From Bordetella parapertussis (GTDB taxonomy: Bacteria; Pseudomonadota; Gammaproteobacteria; Burkholderiales; Burkholderiaceae_A): DNA of 64,000 nt. The position numbers were made by a program, and so were the translations under genes. Below the pieces are notes generated by a model, which ran no database searches, was not told the DNA's origin, and saw only the letters and a list, made by a program, of their open reading frames with translations. The stretch is from positions 62,001 to 126,000 of the forward strand of contig CAMAZF010000001.1 in NCBI GenBank assembly GCA_945862985.1, written 5' to 3'. Position 1 is the stretch's first letter; each line of letters begins with the position of its first letter. Of this stretch, positions 1 to 8,829 are shown piece by piece.

Positions 1-56
1 CGTGAACCATTGCGAATCAGGGCCCCAATGGAAAGTGTGGAGATGGAGGATGTCAT
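1..56 (-). CDS. petC: Cytochrome c1 N-terminus (partial)
   Basis: Only the first 18 or so codons lie in the window, running off its left edge. The visible peptide begins MTSSISTLSIGALIRNGS, compatible with the start of a signal peptide but with no heme motif in view. An in-frame ATG at 74 would add six residues. I chose the ATG at 56 because a GAGAGAGA stretch precedes it at Shine-Dalgarno distance. The call is by position: the gene directly downstream of petA-petB is normally the cytochrome c1 of the bc1 complex. The product would carry electrons from the Rieske protein to soluble cytochrome c. Confidence 0.45.
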   Translation of the reverse strand, partial: MTSSISTLSIGALIRNGS

Positions 57-82
57 GGGTTCTCTCTCAGTCATAGGGGTTG

Positions 83-1483
83 TCAGTGGGCTTGAAAGCT
101 CACGCGCTCAGGCACTGGCTTGTACTCACCCATTCGAGTCCAGACCGGCATCAGCAAGAAGAAACCGAAATAGAAGACCGTTCCCACTTGGGACACGATC
201 GTCCCGGCCGTGGTGGGGGGCATCACGCCCAGGTAGCCCAGAATGAAGAAGTTCACAACGAAGATGCCGTAGAGCCACTTTTGCCAGCCTGGTCGCTGCC
301 GAATGGACTTGACAGGAGATTTGTCGAACCAAGGCAGGAAGAACATGATGATGACCGCACCACCCATGACGACCACACCCCAGAACTTCGCATCGAACAC
401 GCGGAAGGCCACGGCGAGCACGATCATCGCTACCGCGCCCCCCACTTTCAGCAGGCCCTGCTGCTTGACCCAGAAGTAGCCAGCCGCCAATGCGGCGGAT
501 GCCACCATCACCCAAGTGAAGACGTCGGTGGTGGCACGCAGCATGGAGTAGTAAGGCGTGAAATACCAGACCGGGGCAATGTGCGAGGGAGTGACCAATG
601 GATCTGCGGGCACAAAGTTGTTGAACTCGAGGAAGTAGCCGCCGCCCTCAGGCATGAAAAAGACCACCGCAAAGAAAATGAGGGCGAAGCCAGCAATGCC
701 CACCACGTCGTGCACGGTGTAGTAGGGGTGGAAAGGAATGCCATCGAGGGGAATGCCATTGGCATCTTTCTTGGCTTTGATCTCCACACCGTCGGGGTTG
801 TTCGAGCCGACTTCATGCAGCGCAATGATGTGCGCGGCCACAAGGCCCAGAAGAACCAGCGGAATGGCAATGACGTGGAAGGCGAAGAAACGATTGAGCG
901 TGGCGTCGCCCACCACAAAGTCGCCTCGGATCCACACTGCGAGATCAGGCCCGATCAAAGGGACTGCCGCAAAGAGATTCACAATGACCTGTGCACCCCA
1001 GAAGGACATCTGTCCCCAGGGAAGCAGGTAGCCAAAGAAAGCCTCTGCCATCAGGCACAGGAAAATGAGGCACCCAAAAATCCAGATCAGCTCGCGCGGC
1101 TCACGATAGGAGCCATAGATGAGGCCACGGAACATGTGAAGGAAAACCACCACAAAGAATGCCGATGCGCCCGTTGAGTGCATGTAGCGGATCACCCAGC
1201 CGAAGGGGACCTCCCGCATGATGTATTCAACACTGGCAAAGGCCACTGGAATGCCTGCGGCATTGAGCGATGCATCTGGCTTGTAATGCATCACCAGAAA
1301 AATGCCGGTGACAATCTGGAGCACCAGCACCAACATGGCCAGGCTTCCAAAAAAATAGAAGAAGTTGAAGTTCTTCGGGGCGTAGTACTCGGACAGATGT
1401 CCCTTGTAGAGGGAAATCAGGGGGAACCTGCGGTCAACCCAGCCCACGATGCCGGAGGCCTGAACCACTTTCTCTGCTGCCAT
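83..1483 (-). CDS. petB: Cytochrome b of the bc1 complex
   Basis: Membrane-embedded cytochrome b (466 aa) of ubiquinol:cytochrome c oxidoreductase, carrying the two b hemes and the quinol-oxidising and quinone-reducing sites. Heme-ligand His pairs are visible at about H102/H116 and H203/H218, along with many hydrophobic helices. The Qo-site motif reads PVWY rather than the mitochondrial PEWY; I recall PVWY as usual in related proteobacteria. The C-terminal half (third domain with more helices) is present, so this is a full bc1-type b and not the split b6 form. It lies 39 bp after petA and just before petC in one operon. Confidence 0.97.
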   Translation of the reverse strand: MAAEKVVQASGIVGWVDRRFPLISLYKGHLSEYYAPKNFNFFYFFGSLAMLVLVLQIVTGIFLVMHYKPDASLNAAGIPVAFASVEYIMREVPFGWVIRYMHSTGASAFFVVVFLHMFRGLIYGSYREPRELIWIFGCLIFLCLMAEAFFGYLLPWGQMSFWGAQVIVNLFAAVPLIGPDLAVWIRGDFVVGDATLNRFFAFHVIAIPLVLLGLVAAHIIALHEVGSNNPDGVEIKAKKDANGIPLDGIPFHPYYTVHDVVGIAGFALIFFAVVFFMPEGGGYFLEFNNFVPADPLVTPSHIAPVWYFTPYYSMLRATTDVFTWVMVASAALAAGYFWVKQQGLLKVGGAVAMIVLAVAFRVFDAKFWGVVVMGGAVIIMFFLPWFDKSPVKSIRQRPGWQKWLYGIFVVNFFILGYLGVMPPTTAGTIVSQVGTVFYFGFFLLMPVWTRMGEYKPVPERVSFQAH

Positions 1484-1522
1484 GTTGATGCTCCTCGAAT
1501 GTCGGGGTTTTTGGGGCGGGCC

Positions 1523-2194
1523 TTAAGCCTCGCCCTTCTCATCGCGGCCGATCACAAGCTTCGTGTCGGAGAGGTACATATGACGGGGCACTTCGAGGTT
1601 GTCGGGCGCGGGCTTGTTTGCAAAGACGCGACCAGCCATATCGAAGGTGGATCCGTGGCAAGGGCAGAAGAAGCCGCCGGTCCAATCTGCCGTCATGCCA
1701 TCTGAGGCGCCTGAGGCGAACTTGCTCACAGGCGAGCAGCCCAGGTGGGTACAGATGCCCACGGTCACCAAATATTCAGGCTTGATGGAGCGATGCTGGT
1801 TTTTGGCGTAATCGGGGATGGGGTAGTCCTTGCGGTCCGAGCCCGGGTCAGCAAGCTGAGCCTCCACGCCCTTGAGGCTCTCGAGCATTTCAGACGTACG
1901 ACGCACAATCCAAACGGGCTTTCCGCGCCATTCCACAATCTTGACCCCTCCAGGCGCGAGGTCTCCGATTTCAACTTCGACGGGAGCGCCGGCGGACCGC
2001 GCCTTCTCGGACGGTGCCATGGAGGCGACAAAGGGGACGGCCACCGCGGCGGCTGCAACACCCCCGGCTGCGCCACAGGTGATCATCCAGGTCCGGCGGG
2101 AGGGCTCAGTTCCCGTGGGCATAGAGAAAGATTCGCCCTCAGTGATTTCAGACTTCAGCCCAAGAAGGGGGCCATTGGGTTGTACGGTAGACAT
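1523..2194 (-). CDS. petA: Rieske iron-sulfur subunit of the bc1 complex
   Basis: 223-aa Rieske protein, the 2Fe-2S subunit that takes the first electron from ubiquinol. Cluster-binding boxes CTHLGC (148-153) and CPCHG (177-181) are intact. A twin-arginine signal anchor begins SRRTWMITCGAAGG at about residue 32, so export should use the Tat system, whose genes lie at 3430-4945. The start is the ATG at 2194, with CGGAG 8 nt upstream; an upstream in-frame ATG at 2263 would add 23 unlikely residues. It is first in the petABC operon and divergent from the DegS-like gene. A TACAAT at 2252-2257 (minus strand) is a possible -10 with a poor -35. Confidence 0.96.
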   Translation of the reverse strand: MSTVQPNGPLLGLKSEITEGESFSMPTGTEPSRRTWMITCGAAGGVAAAAVAVPFVASMAPSEKARSAGAPVEVEIGDLAPGGVKIVEWRGKPVWIVRRTSEMLESLKGVEAQLADPGSDRKDYPIPDYAKNQHRSIKPEYLVTVGICTHLGCSPVSKFASGASDGMTADWTGGFFCPCHGSTFDMAGRVFANKPAPDNLEVPRHMYLSDTKLVIGRDEKGEA

Positions 2195-2294
2195 GCAGTG
2201 CTCCGTCGTTGTTGCTTCGCAGTAGGAGGATTTTGGCTTTTTAGCCTGTAGATTGTAGCCCACTCAAATGGGCCATTCCAGCGATAATCCCCTC

Positions 2295-3485
2295 ATGATT
2301 CGTCGAATTTGGCTCTTATTCGCCCAGGCGACCACCGTTTCTCTGGCCGTGTTGTTTGTGCTGAGCACACTCAAGCCACATTGGCTCCAGGAGCTCTCAG
2401 GCCGGCAGGCCCCAAGCGGGGTCTTGTTGCCGAGTGACCCTCTCGGGCTGCTGGAGGGCGGAAGCTCTGCTCAGAATGCAGCCGGATATCGGGAGGCCGC
2501 TGCCAAGGCCATGCCCTCAGTGGTCTATATCTTCGCAGCCCAGACTCGAAAAGGTGCTGCCCATCCCTTCCTAGATGACCCCTTGTTTCGCCGGTTTTTT
2601 GGGGATGCCTTCCCCCCTCGTCGCCAGGGGCCAGAGCAGACCGGACTTGGCTCTGGGGTGATCGTCAGTTCGGATGGCCTGATTTTGACCAATCATCATG
2701 TCATCGAGGGCGCCGACCAGATTGAAGTGGCCCTGGCGGATGGTCGAAGAGCATCTGCCCGGATTATCGGTACAGATCCGGAGAGCGATCTGGCTGTGCT
2801 GAGGGTCAAGCTCGATGGTCTGCCAGCAGCAGAATTCGGGACCCCCTCCAGCCTGCGTGTGGGGGATGCAGTGCTCGCGATTGGCAACCCGTTTGGTGTT
2901 GGCCTCACCGTCACCCAGGGGATTGTGAGCGCATTGGGCCGCGACCAGCTGAACCTCACACTCTTTGAGGACTTCATTCAGACAGATGCGGCCATCAACC
3001 CAGGCAACTCGGGGGGTGCACTGGTCGACACCGAGGGCCGACTCGTGGGTATCAATACCGCGATCTATTCTCGAGATGGCGGCAACATGGGCATTGGGTT
3101 TGCAATCTCTGCCGATCTTGCACGAAAGGTGCTCCAAGACATCGTCAAAGCAGGTAAGGTGTCGCGCGGCTTTATCGGGGTTGAGCCCCAGGATGTGAAT
3201 GAGGCCATTGCTGAAGGGCTCAAACTCCCCAAAGCGGAGGGCAGCATCGTGACAGGGCTCGAACGCGGAGGTGCGGCCGATCGAGCAGGCATCCGGGTCG
3301 GCGACGTCCTGGTGGCTGTCAACGACAAGCCCGTGCGTAATTCAAGTGAATTAATTCAGCGGATCGCAGCGCTCGAGCCTGGCCAACAGGCCACTTTGAC
3401 CTACTTCCGAGAGGGGAAGCAGCAGCGTGTCAGCCTGTCGATCCGTCAGCGGCCTCAGCCTCGTCAGCCCGCTTCTCGGGAGTGA
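2295..3485 (+). CDS. DegS/HtrA-type periplasmic serine protease with PDZ domain
   Basis: 396-aa trypsin-like protease with one N-terminal membrane anchor (MIRRIWLLFAQ onward), so it should be tethered in the inner membrane and face the periplasm. The triad is visible: His in TNHHV (H135), Asp in DLAVL (D165) and Ser in GNSGG (S239). One C-terminal PDZ domain spans roughly 300-390. One PDZ plus an anchor is the DegS/AlgW layout, suggesting a role in envelope stress, but substrates are not shown by sequence. I prefer the ATG at 2295 over 2268 because the anchor begins there. The 3' end overlaps tatC tail to tail by 56 bp. Confidence 0.93.
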   Translation: MIRRIWLLFAQATTVSLAVLFVLSTLKPHWLQELSGRQAPSGVLLPSDPLGLLEGGSSAQNAAGYREAAAKAMPSVVYIFAAQTRKGAAHPFLDDPLFRRFFGDAFPPRRQGPEQTGLGSGVIVSSDGLILTNHHVIEGADQIEVALADGRRASARIIGTDPESDLAVLRVKLDGLPAAEFGTPSSLRVGDAVLAIGNPFGVGLTVTQGIVSALGRDQLNLTLFEDFIQTDAAINPGNSGGALVDTEGRLVGINTAIYSRDGGNMGIGFAISADLARKVLQDIVKAGKVSRGFIGVEPQDVNEAIAEGLKLPKAEGSIVTGLERGGAADRAGIRVGDVLVAVNDKPVRNSSELIQRIAALEPGQQATLTYFREGKQQRVSLSIRQRPQPRQPASRE

Positions 3486-4212
3486 TCCAGCCTGCCAGAT
3501 AGATGCCCAGCTGATAGAGCAGGCAGAGGGGAATGGCCAGCATGAGCTGTGAGATGACATCCGGCGGCGTCACAATGGCGGCAACCACGAAAGCGATCAC
3601 AATAAAGTACGAACGAAAATCCTTCATTTTCTGAAGCGAGACCACTCCAAGCCGCACCAGCACCATTTGCACCACGGGCGTCTCAAACGAGAGCCCAAAC
3701 ACCAAGAAAAGACTGAGTGCAAAGCTGAGGTATTTGTCAATGTCGGTGGCCATCTGAACGCCCTCTGGTGTGTAGGCCGCCACAAATCCGAATACCGCTG
3801 GAAAAACAAAGAAGTAGGCAAAAGCCATTCCCACCAGAAACAGCACGAAACTGGAGGCGACAATGGGAAAGGCCAAACGCTTTTCATGTTGATAGAGCCC
3901 AGGGGCCACAAAAGCCCAGGCCTGGTAGAGCACATAAGGGAGCGCCACCACGAATGCAACCAACATGGTGATCTTCATCGGCACAAAAAAGGGAGCCGTG
4001 ACATCGGTCGCAATCATGCTGGACCCCTTGGGCAAAGCCTTAATGAGGGGGTCTGCAAAGATGGAGTAGATGTCTGGAGCCCAATAAACCAAGACCACAA
4101 AGACCAACAAAACCGCCCCAACAGCACGAACCAGACGGTCGCGCAGCTCGACGAGATGGGACATGAAGCCTTCTTCGGCAGCTCCCTGGTTCTCAGGTTT
4201 GGTGTCACTCAT
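3430..4212 (-). CDS. tatC: Sec-independent protein translocase subunit TatC
   Basis: 260-aa polytopic inner-membrane protein, the receptor of the Tat pathway that recognises twin-arginine signals. The N-terminal cytoplasmic segment reads MSHLVELRDRL, a TatC hallmark, followed by about six membrane segments. Its start overlaps the tatB stop by 8 bp, showing translational coupling in tatABC. Its last 56 bp overlap the end of the oppositely oriented DegS-like gene. Likely clients in this window are PetA and perhaps MlaC, both with paired arginines in their signal regions. Confidence 0.97.
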   Translation of the reverse strand: MSDTKPENQGAAEEGFMSHLVELRDRLVRAVGAVLLVFVVLVYWAPDIYSIFADPLIKALPKGSSMIATDVTAPFFVPMKITMLVAFVVALPYVLYQAWAFVAPGLYQHEKRLAFPIVASSFVLFLVGMAFAYFFVFPAVFGFVAAYTPEGVQMATDIDKYLSFALSLFLVFGLSFETPVVQMVLVRLGVVSLQKMKDFRSYFIVIAFVVAAIVTPPDVISQLMLAIPLCLLYQLGIYLAGWITPEKRADEAEAADGSTG

Positions 4213-4660
4213 AGCGGGGCTTCTTTTTCAAATAGCGCTTGCGCATGCGGCTGCGGACTTTGTCGGCAATGCGCTCGTCTTCTCGCTCTTGGGTCCAGGT
4301 CCGCTCTGGCGCCTGGATAAACTGCCCAAACCTCCGACCCAGGCCGGTATCGAAAGGGTCGCTGTTGTCGCTCGACATGCCGCTCTCAAGCTCGGAGGCA
4401 ATTCCATCCATTTCTCGCTGCGCTTCGTCCATCGAGGTCTGGAGGTTCTGCCCGAGATCCTCCACGCCCTGTTTCATCTTACGAAGCTCTTCGAGGTCCA
4501 TCTGGCGTTGAATGTCGGACTTCACGTCGCTGACATAGCGCTGAGCACGGCCTAGGAGAGCGCCCACCGTTCGCGTGAGCACTGGCAAGCGCTGGGGCCC
4601 GACCACCACGAGGGCCACTGCAGCGATCAGAAGCAGTTCGGAAAACCCAATATCTAGCAT
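4205..4660 (-). CDS. tatB: Twin-arginine translocase subunit TatB
   Basis: 151 aa. A single N-terminal membrane helix (MLDIGFSELLLIAAVALVVV) is followed by the GPQRLP hinge and a long charged amphipathic region, the standard TatB plan. It partners TatC in signal-peptide binding. It lies 39 bp after tatA and overlaps tatC by 8 bp. The low-complexity acidic/basic tail is normal for the family. Confidence 0.95.
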   Translation of the reverse strand: MLDIGFSELLLIAAVALVVVGPQRLPVLTRTVGALLGRAQRYVSDVKSDIQRQMDLEELRKMKQGVEDLGQNLQTSMDEAQREMDGIASELESGMSSDNSDPFDTGLGRRFGQFIQAPERTWTQEREDERIADKVRSRMRKRYLKKKPRYE

Positions 4661-4699
4661 CAGGACACGCCCCGATTAGGCTCGAAGCCAGCCGCAGTG

Positions 4700-4945
4700 C
4701 TAACGGCTGGAGTCTTGGTGAGTCTTGTCCCTGGCCTGAACGTCGATGGTCTGGCTCTCGACTTTGGGAGGGGTGGTCTCTGTGGCGGCAGACTTATCGT
4801 CGGCCGACGCCTCCTTCATGCCGTCTTTAAAACCTTTAACGGCGCCGCCGAGGTCAGAGCCCAGATTACGCAGCTTCTTGGTGCCAAACACCAAGAGGAT
4901 GATGACCAGAACGACCAACCAGTGCCAAATGCTGAACGAACCCAT
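4700..4945 (-). CDS. tatA: Twin-arginine translocase pore subunit TatA
   Basis: 81 aa. One N-terminal transmembrane helix is followed by [20 protein letters not shown], the TatA/E hinge and amphipathic helix, then a polar tail. It forms the variable-size export assembly with TatBC. It is preceded by hinT with a 47-bp gap and continues into tatB, the standard order hisE-hinT-tatABC of many betaproteobacteria. Confidence 0.96.
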   Translation of the reverse strand: MGSFSIWHWLVVLVIILLVFGTKKLRNLGSDLGGAVKGFKDGMKEASADDKSAATETTPPKVESQTIDVQARDKTHQDSSR

Positions 4946-4992
4946 GCCGATGCTCCGCTGAAAGGGGTGAAGAGAAAGAGAGGCTCTTGCCG

Positions 4993-5337
4993 CTAAAACG
5001 ACGCAGCTGACCCGAGCGGCTCTGGGCCGCCCAGCAGGTGAGCATGAAGATGATACACCTCCTGACGCCCCACCCGCCCCGTGTTGATAACCACCCGAAA
5101 TCCATCGGGAGACCCATGATCTTTTGCCAACGCCTGGGCCAAGACCATCATTTTTCCCATCACAGGCGCGTGCTCAGGTTGGAGTTCGGCCATGGATGAG
5201 ATGTGCACTCGGGGAATCATCAGCAGGTGAAGCGGAGCCTTGGGATGAATATCCTTGAACACAAGGATCTCCTCGTCTTCGTAGACACGGCTCGCAGGAA
5301 TCTCTCCAGCGGCGATCTTGCAGAAAATGCAGTTCAT
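4993..5337 (-). CDS. hinT: HIT-family purine nucleoside phosphoramidase
   Basis: 114-aa histidine-triad protein. The catalytic HLHAH motif (H96, H98, H100) and the N-terminal [12 protein letters not shown] segment identify the HinT branch, which hydrolyses adenosine phosphoramidates in the cytoplasm. Its ATG overlaps the hisE stop by 4 bp, so it is translated with the histidine genes although it has no known histidine role. It is full length for the family. Confidence 0.94.
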   Translation of the reverse strand: MNCIFCKIAAGEIPASRVYEDEEILVFKDIHPKAPLHLLMIPRVHISSMAELQPEHAPVMGKMMVLAQALAKDHGSPDGFRVVINTGRVGRQEVYHLHAHLLGGPEPLGSAASF

Positions 5338-5678
5338 GCTCCCCTCTCCTTTGCGCGTCGGGCGGCCTTTTCATCGAGCCCGGAGAGCCCCTCCCGGCGC
5401 TCGAGCTCAGCCAAAACCGCCTCGGGTCGAAGTCCGTACTGCTCCAATGCCACCAAACAATGGAACCAGAGATCAGCCATCTCAGAGACCACTCGATCAG
5501 GCGAATGGTCTTTTGCAGCCATCACCAGCTCGGTAGCCTCCTCACCGATTTTCTTGAGCACTGCATCGGGAGCCCGAGAAAGAAGGCGAGCCACATAACT
5601 CGTCTCAGGATCAGCCGCGCGTCGGGCTGCGACCACATCGGCCAGTCGAGCAAGGATCGCGTCCGAGTTATTTTCCAT
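5334..5678 (-). CDS. hisE: Phosphoribosyl-ATP pyrophosphohydrolase
   Basis: 114-aa MazG-like all-helical enzyme that removes pyrophosphate from phosphoribosyl-ATP, the second step of histidine synthesis. The motif [15 protein letters not shown] with its metal-binding glutamates and the downstream EMADLWFH are visible. HisE and HisI are separate proteins here, not fused as in enterobacteria. It overlaps hisI by 11 bp and hinT by 4 bp. Confidence 0.95.
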   Translation of the reverse strand: MENNSDAILARLADVVAARRAADPETSYVARLLSRAPDAVLKKIGEEATELVMAAKDHSPDRVVSEMADLWFHCLVALEQYGLRPEAVLAELERREGLSGLDEKAARRAKERGA

Positions 5679-6054
5679 AGATCAGTTCAGGGTCCTTGAG
5701 AACGGGATCAACAGCCACCCACTGTCCGCCTTGCAAGACGGAATAGAAACAGGATGCACGTCCAGTGTGACAAGCCATACCGCCACCCTGCTCGACTTGC
5801 AATAAAACAACATCGCCATCACAGTCGAGCCGAATCTCCTTGACCAACTGCACGTGCCCTGAAGACTCACCCTTACGCCAGAGTTGATTGCGGGAGCGCG
5901 AAAAATACACGGCACGACCCGACTCAACCGTCTCCGTCAATGCCTCTGAATTCATGAAGGCGACCATGAGGACTCGGCCAGACAGGTGGTCTTGGGCCAC
6001 GGCCGTGACGAGACCTTTGGAATCGAAGCGCACCTGATTAATCCAATCGGACAC
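5668..6054 (-). CDS. hisI: Phosphoribosyl-AMP cyclohydrolase
   Basis: 128-aa zinc-dependent enzyme opening the adenine ring of phosphoribosyl-AMP, histidine step 3. Visible marks are the DCDGD metal-binding segment and the paired cysteines in ACHTGRASC, plus the conserved VLMVAFMN near the N-terminus. Its first codons overlap the end of hisF by 17 bp. Stand-alone form, normal length. Confidence 0.95.
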   Translation of the reverse strand: MSDWINQVRFDSKGLVTAVAQDHLSGRVLMVAFMNSEALTETVESGRAVYFSRSRNQLWRKGESSGHVQLVKEIRLDCDGDVVLLQVEQGGGMACHTGRASCFYSVLQGGQWVAVDPVLKDPELIYGK

Positions 6055-6802
6055 AGACCCCCCTTGCCTTCAAATAGGCCTTCGCCTCGCCCACCGTGTG
6101 CTGACCGAAATGAAAAATGCTCGCAGCCAGAACCGCATCCGCACGCCCTTCAACCACCCCTTCACGAAGGTGCTCAAGGCTACCCACCCCGCCTGACGCA
6201 ATCACTGGGAGGGCAACGGCATCCGAAATCGCGGCGGTCAGCTCAAGGTCAAATCCTTTGCCCGTGCCATCTCGATCCATGCTGGTGAGCAGAATCTCTC
6301 CTGCGCCCCGATCGGCCACCTCACGCGCCCACTCGATGGCATCTCGGCCAGTCGCGGTTCTTCCGCCATGTGTGAACACCTCCCAACCCTCTCCGTGGGG
6401 ACGGCGCTTGGCATCGATCGCCACAACGATGCACTGACTCCCGAACTTCCCCGAAGCCTGGGAGATCAGATTGGGGTCGGTGATGGCTGCCGTGTTCATG
6501 CTGGCTTTATCTGCGCCAGCATTGAGCAGGCGTGAGATATCGTCGACCCGCCGAACACCACCGCCAACGGTGAGTGGAATGAAGACTTGATTGGCAACCG
6601 CCTCAATCATGGGAAGGATGAGATCGCGCTGGTCGGACGACGCCGTGATGTCCAAGAACGTGATCTCATCAGCGCCTTGAAGGTCGTAGCGCTTGGCCAC
6701 CTCGACAGGATCCCCCGCATCACGAAGATCCACAAAATTGGTGCCTTTGACCACACGCCCCGCGTTCACATCGAGACAGGGGATGATGCGCTTCGCAAGC
6801 AC
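6038..6802 (-). CDS. hisF: Imidazole glycerol phosphate synthase, cyclase subunit
   Basis: 254-aa TIM-barrel subunit that uses ammonia from HisH to form imidazole glycerol phosphate and AICAR. The N-terminus [20 protein letters not shown] carries the catalytic Asp (D11), and the second catalytic Asp is in VVAIDAKR around residue 130. It follows hisA by 3 bp and overlaps hisI. Confidence 0.97.
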   Translation of the reverse strand: MLAKRIIPCLDVNAGRVVKGTNFVDLRDAGDPVEVAKRYDLQGADEITFLDITASSDQRDLILPMIEAVANQVFIPLTVGGGVRRVDDISRLLNAGADKASMNTAAITDPNLISQASGKFGSQCIVVAIDAKRRPHGEGWEVFTHGGRTATGRDAIEWAREVADRGAGEILLTSMDRDGTGKGFDLELTAAISDAVALPVIASGGVGSLEHLREGVVEGRADAVLAASIFHFGQHTVGEAKAYLKARGVCVRLD

Positions 6803-6805
6803 GGC

Positions 6806-7552
6806 TTAGGTAGAGAGCTCGTCGACCAGGGCCTGCGCCTGAGCGAGATCGAGCTGCCCCTCATAGAGGGCCCTGCCGAGAATGGCGCCCATGATCCCCT
6901 CCGAGACCAAAGGGGTAAGCAGTCGAATGTCTTGAAGCCCCGCAATGCCACCCGAGGCGATCACCGGCATGGACACGGCCTGAGCCAGTCGTAAAGTCGC
7001 CTCCACGTTGACGCCAGACAACATTCCGTCACGGCCGATGTCGGTGTAGAGCACAGCATCGACCCCGTCATCCTCGAACTTCTTAGCGAGATCGACGACC
7101 TCGTGGCCCGAGAGCTTGCTCCAACCGTCCGTTGCGACCTTGCCATCCTTTGCGTCGATGGAGACGATGACTTGGCCAGGGAATGCAGCACAGGCATCTT
7201 TAAGAAGGCCCGGATTCTTGACCGCAGCGGTTCCGATGACCACGTAGCTCGCTCCGTCGTCGAGCAGCCTCTCGATGGTGTCAAGGTCGCGGATGCCGCC
7301 ACCAATCTGCACGGGCACCTCATCCCCCACGGCTTTCACGATCGCGCGTATGGCCGACTCGTTTTTGGGGCGGCCCGCAATGGCCCCATTGAGGTCGACC
7401 ACATGAATGCGCTGGGCTCCCTGCTTCACCCACTGGGCAGCCATTTCCCCAGGGTCTTTCGAAAAAACCGTGGCATCGGCCAGGTCGCCTTGTCGGAGAC
7501 GAACGCAGTCTCCGTCTTTCAAATCGATGGCAGGAATGAGGAGCAGGGACAT
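6806..7552 (-). CDS. hisA: ProFAR isomerase
   Basis: 248-aa TIM-barrel isomerase of histidine step 4, paralogous to HisF. The N-terminus [19 protein letters not shown] has the catalytic Asp (D10), and the second one lies in [11 protein letters not shown]. It sits between hisH (7-bp gap) and hisF (3-bp gap). Confidence 0.97.
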   Translation of the reverse strand: MSLLLIPAIDLKDGDCVRLRQGDLADATVFSKDPGEMAAQWVKQGAQRIHVVDLNGAIAGRPKNESAIRAIVKAVGDEVPVQIGGGIRDLDTIERLLDDGASYVVIGTAAVKNPGLLKDACAAFPGQVIVSIDAKDGKVATDGWSKLSGHEVVDLAKKFEDDGVDAVLYTDIGRDGMLSGVNVEATLRLAQAVSMPVIASGGIAGLQDIRLLTPLVSEGIMGAILGRALYEGQLDLAQAQALVDELST

Positions 7553-7559
7553 TCGGGTC

Positions 7560-8195
7560 TTAAGGCATCCAAGAGAGAAAGTTTTCGATCAGCGTGAGAC
7601 CCGAAGAGGCGCTCTTCTCAGGGTGGAACTGGGTCGCAACGATGTTATCCCGGGCTAGCGCACAGGTAAAGCTCAGGCCATAGTCGCTCTCAGCAAGCAC
7701 GTCAGCTGGGTTGGCGGGCTGAGGGTAATAGCTGTGCACAAAGTAGAACCACCGATCGGAGGGGGCCTGAAGGCCACTCATCACCGGATGGGGCCTTGTC
7801 CAACGAACTTGATTCCAGCCCATATGCGGAATCTTGAGGCCCAGATGAGCGGGAAACCGAACCACCTGTCCAGGGATGAGTCCGAGGCCGGGGGTGTCGC
7901 CCTCCTCACTGCGATCCAGCAGCATCTGTTCTCCGACGCAGACCCCAAGAAATGGCTTGGTCCGCAGAGACTCCTGCAGGGCCATTCTCAGTCCAGAGCG
8001 GTCAAGACCAGACATGCAGTCGGGCATCGCACCTTGGCCAGGAAAGATCACGCGATGGGCAGCCAAAACCTGCTCAGGTAAGGTGGCACGCACGACGTGA
8101 TCGGGGTCGATCCCGAGCCTCTGTGCGGCAGCCTGCGTTGCACGGACGACGCTTCTCAGATTGCCCGTTCCGTAATCCACCACTGCAATGGTCAT
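7560..8195 (-). CDS. hisH: Imidazole glycerol phosphate synthase, glutaminase subunit
   Basis: 211-aa class I glutamine amidotransferase that feeds ammonia to HisF. The nucleophile is C86 in GVCVGEQ, and the His/Glu of the triad are H191 and E193 in FHPEKS. The [10 protein letters not shown] elbow differs from the more common GICLGMQ form; I recall this version from other Burkholderiales. The start is the ATG at 8195 giving [13 protein letters not shown], which begins on the first beta strand; a longer frame to 8321 overlaps hisB and is unlikely. It is 20 bp downstream of hisB. Confidence 0.95.
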   Translation of the reverse strand: MTIAVVDYGTGNLRSVVRATQAAAQRLGIDPDHVVRATLPEQVLAAHRVIFPGQGAMPDCMSGLDRSGLRMALQESLRTKPFLGVCVGEQMLLDRSEEGDTPGLGLIPGQVVRFPAHLGLKIPHMGWNQVRWTRPHPVMSGLQAPSDRWFYFVHSYYPQPANPADVLAESDYGLSFTCALARDNIVATQFHPEKSASSGLTLIENFLSWMP

Positions 8196-8215
8196 CGGGC
8201 GCTCTACAGATCGGC

Positions 8216-8806
8216 CTAGAGGCAGCCTTTGGTCGAAGGGATCGTCTCTGGGTCGAGACGGGGATCGAGCTCGCAGGCCATCCGCAGGGCACGGCCAAAG
8301 GCCTTGAAGATGGTTTCGCACTGATGGTGTGCGTTATCGCCCTCGAGGTTATCGATGTGGACCGTGACCTGGGCGTGGTTCACAAAACCTTGGAAAAACT
8401 CATGCACAAGGTCCAGATCGAACTGGCCCACCATAGAGCGCGACCACTCACAGCGGAAAAAGAGCCCTGGCCGGCCCGAGAGGTCTACGACCACGCGAGA
8501 GAGGGCCTCGTCGAGAGGCACATACGCATGGCCGTAACGGCGGACGGCGCGCTTGTCTGAAATCGCCTTTGCAAACGCCTGTCCGAGGGTAATGCCGATG
8601 TCTTCGACCGTGTGGTGGCCGTCAATATGGAGATCCCCCTTGGCGTGAACCTTGAGGTCGATGAGGCCATGCCGGGCGATCTGATCGAGCATATGGTCCA
8701 GAAAAGGCAGCCCCGTGGAGAGCTCGCGCGCTCCAGTCCCATCCAACCCAATGGACACCTCAATCTGCGTCTCGGCCGTGTGACGCGACACCTGTGCTTG
8801 TCTCAT
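8216..8806 (-). CDS. hisB: Imidazoleglycerol-phosphate dehydratase
   Basis: 196-aa manganese-dependent dehydratase, histidine step 6, in the single-domain form without the phosphatase domain of enterobacteria. Metal-binding motifs GHHTVED and AHHQCET are present. Its ATG (8806) is only 23 bp from the divergent hisC ATG (8830). Any promoter of its own must therefore lie inside hisC, or it depends on readthrough across antisense hisC from hisD. A TATCAT (minus strand, 8814-8819) lies about 7 nt before the ATG but has no matching -35. Confidence 0.96.
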   Translation of the reverse strand: MRQAQVSRHTAETQIEVSIGLDGTGARELSTGLPFLDHMLDQIARHGLIDLKVHAKGDLHIDGHHTVEDIGITLGQAFAKAISDKRAVRRYGHAYVPLDEALSRVVVDLSGRPGLFFRCEWSRSMVGQFDLDLVHEFFQGFVNHAQVTVHIDNLEGDNAHHQCETIFKAFGRALRMACELDPRLDPETIPSTKGCL

Positions 8807-8829
8807 GCTTGCAATGATACAGTCGCGCG

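Noticed and set aside
80-1177. Long plus-strand open frame (365 codons) opposite petB
   Set aside because: Antisense shadow of a clearly conserved cytochrome b. The peptide is full of charged His/Glu runs with no family resemblance.
5334-6054. Broken hisIE fusion
   Set aside because: Separate hisI and hisE genes are normal in betaproteobacteria; both are complete and overlap in the proper order.
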